Positions 1 through 6,140 of a stretch of DNA of 11,163 bases are shown piece by piece. Position 1 is the stretch's first letter, and each line of letters starts with the position of its first letter. Source of the DNA: Thermoguttaceae bacterium (GTDB lineage Bacteria > Planctomycetota > Planctomycetia > Pirellulales > Thermoguttaceae); assembly GCA_017454585.1 (NCBI GenBank), contig JAFTCU010000024.1, positions 1-11,163 on the forward strand. The letters are read 5' to 3'. A program made the translations under genes and the position numbers. The notes beneath the pieces are model-generated. The model was not told the origin of the DNA and did not search any database. It saw nothing but the letters and a program-made list of their open reading frames with translations.

Positions 1-1038
1 CGGGTGGTCCGGCGTGACGAGGATCCGGTACTCGCCGTACTTCTTCACCGCCTCGAAAAGCGGCCCGACGATGTGCTGGTCGATCTGCTCCAGGGAGTAA
101 ATTTTCGTGTCCGGCTCGCCGTCATGCCCCGCCTCGTCCGTGGCTTCGACGTGGACGCAAACGACGTCGTATTTCTCCAGCGCCGCGACGGCCGCCTCGC
201 CTTTCCCCTTGAAGTTCGTCGTGTAGAATCCCGTCGCGCCTTCCACCGGGATACAGTCCCAGCCCAAAACTATCGCCAGACCGCGCAGAAGGTCCACGGC
301 GGTGATCATCGTGCCGGTTTTCCCAAACCGTTCCTTGAAGGTCGGCATTGCCGGTTTGAGACCCTGCCCCCAAAGCCAGACATCGGTGGCGGGGCATTTT
401 CCCTCCGCGATCCGTTTTTTGTTCACGGGATGGTCGGCGAAAATCTTGTGGACCTCCGCCATGAGCGCGTCCAGTTCCACGCTTCCGGCCCCTGAGGGGT
501 GCACGGCGTAAATGCTTTTATCGCTGTAATCGTGCGGCGCGTACGTCCTGGTCCCCCCGTTGAACGGCGCAGGGGAACCTGGCAGGTCTTTCCAGCGCAC
601 GATATTGCGGTAACTGACCCCCGGGAAGAACGAGATCACGTCGTTTCCGAGCTTTTCCTGCGCGGTGGCGAGCAGCGCCGCCCCTTCTTCTGAGGAGATC
701 TGCCCTGCGTTGAAACTGACCATTTTGCCGTTTTCGATCGTCACGAGATTGCAGCGGACGGCCCAGTCTTTGGGGCCAAGTTCCACGTTCATCGCGGTGG
801 CTTCCAGAGGCGCACGGCCAGAGTAGTACAGTTGAGGGGCATAGCCCAAAAGCGACATCGTGGCAGTATCCGATCCCGCTGGAAGACTCGCCGGCGTGTT
901 ATTCGACCAGCCGACGATCCCCTGCTTCGCGATCTCGGACATGTTCGGGATTTTGGCCGCCTCGAAAATGGTTTTGTTCCCCAGCGCGGGGATCTTCTCG
1001 TCCGCGCAGCCGTCGGGTAAAATCATCACGTACTTCAT
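1..1038 (-). CDS. apgM: Archaeal-type cofactor-independent phosphoglycerate mutase or proposed homoserine kinase, 3' end cut by window
   Basis: This alkaline-phosphatase-superfamily enzyme should interconvert 3- and 2-phosphoglycerate in the cytoplasm. The 346 visible codons start at ATG 1038, with AAGGA ten bases upstream. Seen: MILPDGCAD at residues 5-13 (metal-binding Asp9), AGSDTATMS at 54-62 with the probable phosphorylated Ser56, DEAGHDG at 301-307, and TPDHP at 342-346 where the window ends. The family is about 400 residues, so roughly 50 C-terminal residues are missing. A bacterial branch of this family has been proposed to act as homoserine kinase; no threonine gene is visible here, so the choice stays open. 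It lies 184 bases downstream of the GH38-like gene, behind the heptamer element. The start codon itself sits inside a single heptamer copy (ACGAATAATG). Family assignment is firm; exact substrate is not. Confidence 0.88.
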   Translation of the reverse strand, partial: MKYVMILPDGCADEKIPALGNKTIFEAAKIPNMSEIAKQGIVGWSNNTPASLPAGSDTATMSLLGYAPQLYYSGRAPLEATAMNVELGPKDWAVRCNLVTIENGKMVSFNAGQISSEEGAALLATAQEKLGNDVISFFPGVSYRNIVRWKDLPGSPAPFNGGTRTYAPHDYSDKSIYAVHPSGAGSVELDALMAEVHKIFADHPVNKKRIAEGKCPATDVWLWGQGLKPAMPTFKERFGKTGTMITAVDLLRGLAIVLGWDCIPVEGATGFYTTNFKGKGEAAVAALEKYDVVCVHVEATDEAGHDGEPDTKIYSLEQIDQHIVGPLFEAVKKYGEYRILVTPDHP

Positions 1039-1076
1039 TATTCGTTCATCCTTCATGGAGAATTTGGTCTAAAAAC

Positions 1077-1219
1077 TAATAATGAATAACGAATAATGAG
1101 AAGAAAGACTTTAACCTTGAAATTCTGTTTTAGCTCACTTGGGTTTGAGCCTGGGCGTAATTCAGGCCTGCGGCCTCCATTACCGCCTTTCATTATTCGT
1201 TATTCGTTATTCATTATTC
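1077..1219. repeat. Heptamer inverted-repeat element, copy 1
   Basis: The left arm (1077-1097) holds three tandem heptamers, TAATAAT, GAATAAC and GAATAAT. The right arm (1192-1219) holds four on the opposite strand: ATTATTC, GTTATTC, GTTATTC, ATTATTC. Bases 1084-1099 and 1190-1205 are perfect 16-base reverse complements about 90 bases apart. The right arm lies three bases from the stop codon of the GH38-like gene, and the left arm is 38 bases from the apgM start. The element is thus almost the whole intergenic space. It encloses two more hairpins (1133-1150 and 1154-1187). It may be a small non-autonomous repeat or a transcript 3'-end structure; no transposase is present. Confidence 0.8.
1133..1187. 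other. Two internal hairpins within heptamer element 1
   Basis: Hairpin one pairs GCTCA (1133-1137) with TGAGC (1146-1150) around an eight-base loop. Hairpin two is larger. GGC-GTAAT (1154-1161) pairs with ATTAC-C-GCC (1179-1187) with one bulged base, then a 2x2 internal loop, then AGGCC (1164-1168) pairs with GGCCT (1172-1176) around a TGC loop. Neither is followed by a run of T on the minus strand, so they are not canonical intrinsic terminators. Confidence 0.6.
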
Positions 1220-1222
1220 GTT

Positions 1223-4200
1223 TTAAAATTGAATCCGAATTTCTTTGAATTCGTTCGCGAAAATCTCAAACGAGATTTTGTCGCCGTCGATCGCGTAGGT
1301 GTTCACGCAGCCGCCGTGGAAGTCCGTCTGCTCCGCCGACTTGATCGGATGAAGCGCCCGGAACGTGACGCGGACGTTGCGCCCTTCGGTCTCCGCGAAA
1401 TGCAGGATCGCGCCGTTTTCAGTCGATTCCCAGTGTGTGATCACCACATTTTTGTGAGAAACGTGACCAAACCAGCCGGAAAGAACCGTGGTTTCAGGGG
1501 TTTTCAGCGCGGCAGCCGTTTGAACCACCGGAGCCATGAACCCCAACGCGGTCTTCATCGGGTACGGCGTATTAACCACCACAGCGAAACGGAACGTACG
1601 GCACGTCTCGCCCTGAACAGCCAGCAAAGTATCCAGGCGGCGATTCCCACAATTCCGGTGCCACGGCAAGCCGTTGGACAGAAGCGTCAAACGTGTATCG
1701 GAATACTCGGTTTCCTTCCCGCGTTCGGGGAAGAAATCTTCCCTGTTCAACTCACGCCCACGGACCCGTTGAGCCAGCTCGTGCGTCACGTTCGACATGA
1801 TCCTCGTAGAAGCGGCATAATGTAACGGTCGAATGTCCACAAAATACGGAGCTTCAACTTTGAACGCAGCAGTGGGCTGTGTGGAAAAACCGACGTTTCG
1901 GAAAAGGTCCACCGTCGAATCACCCCAGGCCAACCGGCTGGCGTAATACGACTGCCACGGGTTGCGCCCCGGTTCCTTGAGCGGCTCCAGAAAGACTTCG
2001 AACTCTACGATTTGTGAACCGCGGCGCAGCGTCGTCGTTTGCGTAAACCGCGCACAAATTTCTCCCTTGCGGTCCATCAGACGGCCCGTCACGGCAAGCG
2101 AACTGCGATCCGCATACACGTGCGGCTTAAACGAGTCTGCCGCCATGATCGTGTAATCCTCTGGAGCTTCCTCTGAAAGCGAATCCAGCGGTGTGGCTTT
2201 CAGACGCATTGCAAGCTGTTGGGAAAAACGGTTTCCACGATGTGTCAGGTCAAAAACCGAACGCAAGTGACCAGTGTACGGGTCGAAACGAAGCGTCAGA
2301 AGCTCGTTCCGCAAGATCCACATTCCCGTTTCCGGGTCCTGCGAGATCGGCGAGGGAAGCGGAGGCGTTTTCTTTTTCAGGCCCAGCCAGTTTCGCACGG
2401 TTTTCTGTTTTTCCGGCGTACCGGGCAGAGCGGGAGAATCCGTCAAAAAAGCAAATCCCATCGGCGGGACTTCGACCCGTGCGGCATGGACCGGTTGCCG
2501 GGAATCCATCGCGTGCGTCTCCCAGAAATGCCGCTGAATCGCGTCCTTTTCCTCCGGGATGAGACGCTGGATGGAAAGGTTCTTCTCCGCTTCCGTCAAA
2601 TCCGTTGTACGAATGGCCGGGAAACTCGCAGGATTCAGCAATAGAACCGCATTTTTACGGGTTCCATCGGAAAGAACCGACGATATTTTCTCCGCCGCTT
2701 TTCGTTCTGCCGCAAGTGTTTCCTGTTGTGCTGCGGCAAAAAACTCTTTCGTCGTAACCGGCTGGGCCTCCAGACGTTCCAAAAGTTTTTTTCCGGCTTC
2801 CAGAGGCGGGTCTTTCGGAGTCAGCCAGTTTGCGAGGCTTTCAAGACTTACCAGACTGTCGAGTTTCACGCGAGTCTGGTGGTAACACGCCCATCGGGAA
2901 ATCGGATTCGGCTCTTTCGCCGCCGCCATCTGCGCCAGGTACGGCGAGACGTACTTTTCGGGGTTGAATCTTTCCTCGCAGCTCGAATACCGCGTGTTCT
3001 CCATGCAGTTGGAAAACGTGCTGAGCGTCCCAAGAAGCTGCGTCCACTTGCACGCGCGTTTCAGAAGAACGAACCAGTCGGAAACCATTCCCTCACCGGC
3101 CCAGTGCGTGAAAAGGGAACCGAACGAATTATCCGTATTGATCGAACTGACGAGCGCTTCCGGAGTGCCTGCCACTGACTCCGCTTTTGCCGCGTCAATC
3201 GGGACTTTCGCAAGCGACTCGATGATTTGCCCGTCGGTCCCTTTCCAGCCAATACGCGACTGCTCGCACGTGGGGAATTTCCCGTCATCGAGCGTGAAAT
3301 GAAGAGCGCCATCAAAGCCGAGGCGTTTCAGGAGATTCGGCAGGATCGGCGTCAGGCCGAATTTCCGGCGACCGTAAAATTCAGGTTTTCGACCGAGGTA
3401 TTTCTCGTAAACGGCCAGTCCGTTCAAGAGGCGGCTCAAAATCCCTTCCTGCGTGAGAAGCGGGAATTCCGTCTCGGTTTCCTCGCCGCCGGCAAGGGTC
3501 AACGTTTTGGCCTCCAACCGTTTTTTCAGCGTTTCCAACATTGCCGGGTATTTTTCGGCTATCAGACGGATCACCGCGCCATCCGCCAGAACATTCAGCG
3601 GCGTTCCCTCATCCAGTTCCGCCTGAAACGATTCCGGTATGTAATCCCGATCCAGAAGCGCAAGGTCAAACACGTAACCGTCCTGCGGCGCGTAGTACTG
3701 CCGGGACTGGATCAACTGGTCCCACGCGTTCTGCATTTCCCGGCGTGATTTGGCCGCGTCGCCCGCATCCATCGCGTCGAGGGCCGACAGAATATTCTCC
3801 GAAAACGAATGTGTGTCCAGATAGCTCATAAACTGGAGCTTGTGCGACATCACTTCCGAAAGAAGGTGCATCAGCCCCAGTGCCTGAAAATCAATGGTTT
3901 GAGGCATTTCGACCGTCTCGGGCTTCGCGTTCAGATTCCCGGAAGGAAGAACGGCTTCAGCCTTTTCTTTCTCATGCGGGGTTTCTGCGGCAGCAACGGT
4001 TTCGTCTATAGCAGAAGGCTCTTCCGGTTTCGCTTCAAGCTCGGCATCGTGCTTGAGGATTTCCAGTACTTCCGCGGTCAATGCGTTTAAATCCGAGCAA
4101 TTCTTTACGAAGACACAGTTTCGGTTTTCAGCGCGTTCGACCCAGCTCCAGTCCAAAATATCCTGTGTCGGCTTGGGAGTGAGCAGGATCGCGTTTTCCG

Positions 4201-4378
4201 GCTCGTCATACACGTAAAGGCCATAAATCGGTGTATTGATCTTGCGGGTCTGGCGCAAAATATCAGGATGATAGACGCACGTCCATGCGGAGAGCAGCTC
4301 ACGGCAGTCCTCATCTGAAGCCGTGAGTGAAAGAGAATCCATTCCCTGCGATGGGAGTATGACGTAAATTTGACGCAT
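1223..4378 (-). CDS. GH38-like (alpha-mannosidase-related) large protein, probably without the usual nucleophile
   Basis: A 1051-residue protein without signal peptide or membrane segment, so probably cytoplasmic. Residues 1-95 form a separate N-terminal domain (AWTCVYHPDIL at 31-41). Residues 112-160 are an acidic, alanine-rich linker. Residues about 165-450 resemble the GH38 catalytic barrel: LTLAGGE at 293-299, then EFYGRRKFGLTPILPNLLKR at 333-352, matching the GH38 region around the conserved FG. From about 685, NELLTLRFDPYTGHLRSVFD (691-710) and RFSQQLAMRL (717-726) match GH38 C-terminal beta domains. In my by-eye alignment the GH38 nucleophile Asp before FG is replaced by Arg, and the N-terminal metal-binding HxD motif is not evident. 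It may therefore be a binding or altered enzyme. ATG 4378 has no clear Shine-Dalgarno. It follows the tandem-domain gene by 69 bases. GH38 fold likely; activity unknown. Confidence 0.72.
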   Translation of the reverse strand: MRQIYVILPSQGMDSLSLTASDEDCRELLSAWTCVYHPDILRQTRKINTPIYGLYVYDEPENAILLTPKPTQDILDWSWVERAENRNCVFVKNCSDLNALTAEVLEILKHDAELEAKPEEPSAIDETVAAAETPHEKEKAEAVLPSGNLNAKPETVEMPQTIDFQALGLMHLLSEVMSHKLQFMSYLDTHSFSENILSALDAMDAGDAAKSRREMQNAWDQLIQSRQYYAPQDGYVFDLALLDRDYIPESFQAELDEGTPLNVLADGAVIRLIAEKYPAMLETLKKRLEAKTLTLAGGEETETEFPLLTQEGILSRLLNGLAVYEKYLGRKPEFYGRRKFGLTPILPNLLKRLGFDGALHFTLDDGKFPTCEQSRIGWKGTDGQIIESLAKVPIDAAKAESVAGTPEALVSSINTDNSFGSLFTHWAGEGMVSDWFVLLKRACKWTQLLGTLSTFSNCMENTRYSSCEERFNPEKYVSPYLAQMAAAKEPNPISRWACYHQTRVKLDSLVSLESLANWLTPKDPPLEAGKKLLERLEAQPVTTKEFFAAAQQETLAAERKAAEKISSVLSDGTRKNAVLLLNPASFPAIRTTDLTEAEKNLSIQRLIPEEKDAIQRHFWETHAMDSRQPVHAARVEVPPMGFAFLTDSPALPGTPEKQKTVRNWLGLKKKTPPLPSPISQDPETGMWILRNELLTLRFDPYTGHLRSVFDLTHRGNRFSQQLAMRLKATPLDSLSEEAPEDYTIMAADSFKPHVYADRSSLAVTGRLMDRKGEICARFTQTTTLRRGSQIVEFEVFLEPLKEPGRNPWQSYYASRLAWGDSTVDLFRNVGFSTQPTAAFKVEAPYFVDIRPLHYAASTRIMSNVTHELAQRVRGRELNREDFFPERGKETEYSDTRLTLLSNGLPWHRNCGNRRLDTLLAVQGETCRTFRFAVVVNTPYPMKTALGFMAPVVQTAAALKTPETTVLSGWFGHVSHKNVVITHWESTENGAILHFAETEGRNVRVTFRALHPIKSAEQTDFHGGCVNTYAIDGDKISFEIFANEFKEIRIQF

Positions 4379-4412
4379 ATTTTTAAGGTTTCAATGGGAG
4401 CAAAGGGAGAGT

Positions 4413-4432
4413 CGGGAGTTCTGTTTCTCCCG
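4413..4432. other. Short leader hairpin upstream of the GH38-like gene
   Basis: CGGGAG (4413-4418) and CTCCCG (4427-4432) pair perfectly around an eight-base loop, 35 bases upstream of ATG 4378. On the minus strand the 5' arm could also pair with two other CTCCC copies nearby, since GGGAG recurs near 4397 and 4405 on the plus strand, so alternative folds are possible. No T-run follows on the minus strand. Confidence 0.4.
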
Positions 4433-4447
4433 TTTTCATTCCTCACT

Positions 4448-5086
4448 TCAGCTCAAAAATTTTTCAATCAGTTTGGTAATTTCAAGGCACTGCGCTTTGG
4501 TGCTTTGCCCGTCCATCGTCGGGTTAAACGCCACGGCCGTGATCGTCTCTGGCAGAGCCTTCAGGAATTCCAGAAGCGTTTTCGGCGTTTCGATCCGCGT
4601 CAATTCGTACTGGGCAGGATGATCCAACTTCGACCGGTAATCTTTCGCGAGCTGGTTGCTCGTGAACATCGCGATCACCAGGGATTTTTCCGTCTGAACA
4701 GCGGAATAACTCCCGTTCTTCTGACGAAGGAAGAAAACCGGGTAATCCCACGGTGAACGAGCGAGCGGCATGTGATTCTTGATCATTTCGTAGAGCGTCA
4801 GGCAGGTCGTTTCCAGGTGACCGTCTTTCAGGCTCGAATCGATCGCAATATGTGTCACTTCCGCCGGCTGCGAGGCAAGAACACGGCCAAGTTCGCGTTC
4901 ATCGCGCAGGTAACGCACGTCCGCACTTTCAAGTCCTACCGCCTCAATAAACTGATCGGCCAGTTCTTCTTTACGAAAAACCAGAACGGCATATTCAGGC
5001 TTTTCCTCCGGGCTGTCCGGGGTTGCCATGATCGCATAACCGGAACCAACCTTAATGACGTAAACGGGATATGAGGTGATTAACAT
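4448..5086 (-). CDS. Unrecognised protein with two tandem copies of one domain
   Basis: I do not recognise this family. From ATG 5086 it is 212 residues and starts MLITSYPVYVIKVGSG. It consists of two diverged copies of one domain of about 100 residues. Copy 1 (residues 6-105) begins YPVYVIKVGSGYAIM and copy 2 (115-211) begins YPVFFLRQKNGSYSAV. Both continue with an alternating beta/alpha pattern: RKEELADQF against TSNQLAKDY, RYLRDERELGRVLAS against TRIETPKTLLEFLKA, and VTHIAIDSSLKDG against ITAVAFNPTMDG. Both end in a helix with an ETTCLTLYEMIK/KAQCLEITKLIE pattern. The layout loosely recalls SseB N-terminal-like domains, a weak guess. In-frame TTG 5137 and ATG 5116 would extend it. None of the three starts has a Shine-Dalgarno, and 5086 fits the domain boundary best. 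It sits between lptB and the GH38-like gene. Confidence 0.72.
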   Translation of the reverse strand: MLITSYPVYVIKVGSGYAIMATPDSPEEKPEYAVLVFRKEELADQFIEAVGLESADVRYLRDERELGRVLASQPAEVTHIAIDSSLKDGHLETTCLTLYEMIKNHMPLARSPWDYPVFFLRQKNGSYSAVQTEKSLVIAMFTSNQLAKDYRSKLDHPAQYELTRIETPKTLLEFLKALPETITAVAFNPTMDGQSTKAQCLEITKLIEKFLS

Positions 5087-5135
5087 AAACGAAAACGGGA
5101 AAAGGCGAATAAACATCGAGGAATGAATGAGCGGC

Positions 5136-5174
5136 AAATGACGAAGACTTTTCTTGATCGGGCATTCGTCATTT
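5136..5174. other. Inverted repeat between lptB and the tandem-domain gene
   Basis: AAATGACGAA (5136-5145) and TTCGTCATTT (5165-5174) are perfect 10-base reverse complements with a 19-base loop. The repeat lies 14 bases past the lptB stop, within the leader of the next gene. No T-run follows on the minus strand, so it is unlikely to be an intrinsic terminator. It may be an mRNA-processing or stability hairpin. Its sequence loosely resembles the heptamer elements, which may be chance. Confidence 0.45.
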
Positions 5175-5187
5175 TTGTGCAGGAACT

Positions 5188-6081
5188 CTAATCCATCCTC
5201 ACGGACTTGGACTTGAATATTTCAGGAATGGTTTCTGAGGTGCGGGAGGAATGTTCTACAAAACGCCCAGGACTGGAAAACATATCGAGCAGCCGCGCGG
5301 TATCAGCCCGAAGAAGTTTTTCCTGAACGAGTGGGATCCTCACTATTTGATACGCCGTTCCAATCGCGTAAATCTTGCCTTCGTGCAGGAAAATCACTCG
5401 GTCACTGAGCTTCAAAACTTCGTCGATTCTGTGGTCCACGATCAACAACGAAACCCCCATCTCACGGACCCGCCGAAACATTTTCCCGCAAAGCTCGATC
5501 CCCGGCAAATCCACCGCAGCGTATGGTTCATCCAGAAGAATCAATTTTGGCTTGCGAATAAACGAGCGCGCGATTTCCAAACGGCGTTTTTCACCTCCGG
5601 AAAGCCGGCACACTTTTTCATCCCGGCGTTTGTAAAGGTCAAAACGATGCAGGAGCGCATCGCAAAAATCTCCTCTGTTTGTCAAAGAAGAATCGTAGGC
5701 GTTCATACTTTTGCGCAGGTCGCTGTCTTTCATGATTTCCATGATTCCGAGCAGATTCTGCCGCGTGGTCAGACTCTCGAAAACACTCGGTTTTTGCGGC
5801 AGGTAGCATATTCCATGCTGGGCACGCTTGTACAGCGGATCGTTCGTGATGACGCGCCATGAATCCGTTTCCGGCTGGTACAGGGAAATCGTTCCTGAAG
5901 TCGGTTTCGTGAGTCCCGAAATCATGTCAAACGTGGTAGATTTTCCGGCCCCGTTTCCACCCAATAAAGCTACGATTTCACCGGAATTGATCTGGGCCGT
6001 AAAACCATCTACAGAAACGATCTGTTTCCAAACGCCAAAACGTTTGACCAGATTTTCGGCTTTCAGGATTGGAATGGACAT
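5188..6081 (-). CDS. lptB: LptB-like ABC transporter ATP-binding protein
   Basis: A 297-residue ABC ATPase, probably the cytoplasmic motor that drives lipopolysaccharide (or another envelope lipid) out of the inner membrane with LptF/G partners. Seen: Walker A GGNGAGKST at 41-49, Q-loop CYLPQKPSVFESLT at 92-105 (LptB proteins have LPQ followed by SIF/SVF), signature LSGGEKRRLEIAR at 160-172, Walker B LILLDEP at 180-186 with catalytic Glu185, and switch His217 in VDH. E. coli LptB has about 241 residues. The extra length here lies after Walker A, before the signature motif, and in a C-terminal tail from about 262 rich in Ser and Arg. ATG 6081 has no clear Shine-Dalgarno. It follows lepB by 59 bases and is probably co-transcribed. 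No LptA, LptC, LptF or LptG gene is in the window. A branched-chain amino acid (LivF/LivG) ATPase is the alternative, less likely given the Q-loop. Confidence 0.8.
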   Translation of the reverse strand: MSIPILKAENLVKRFGVWKQIVSVDGFTAQINSGEIVALLGGNGAGKSTTFDMISGLTKPTSGTISLYQPETDSWRVITNDPLYKRAQHGICYLPQKPSVFESLTTRQNLLGIMEIMKDSDLRKSMNAYDSSLTNRGDFCDALLHRFDLYKRRDEKVCRLSGGEKRRLEIARSFIRKPKLILLDEPYAAVDLPGIELCGKMFRRVREMGVSLLIVDHRIDEVLKLSDRVIFLHEGKIYAIGTAYQIVRIPLVQEKLLRADTARLLDMFSSPGRFVEHSSRTSETIPEIFKSKSVRMD

Positions 6082-6140
6082 TTTGATCAGGATTTGGGAG
6101 TTAAAGATTCAGAAACGGAAAACAGGCAGCGTACCCCGGC

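Noticed and set aside
1139..1825. Plus-strand open frame of 228 codons covering the heptamer arm
   Set aside because: The start of the frame is repeat sequence and the rest is antisense to the GH38-like gene; no ribosome site or motif.
4413..4437. Plus-strand terminator (stem followed by TTTT)
   Set aside because: No plus-strand gene ends here, the stem is only six bases and the T-run is short.
4105..4446. Minus-strand open frame starting at GTG 4446 and overlapping the GH38-like gene
   Set aside because: Most of it lies within the GH38-like coding region in another frame, and the protein resembles nothing I know.
5087..5137. Upstream starts TTG 5137 or ATG 5116 for the tandem-domain protein
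   Set aside because: Neither has a ribosome site, TTG 5137 lies in a hairpin arm, and the added residues fall outside the repeated domain. An extended N-terminus is not excluded.
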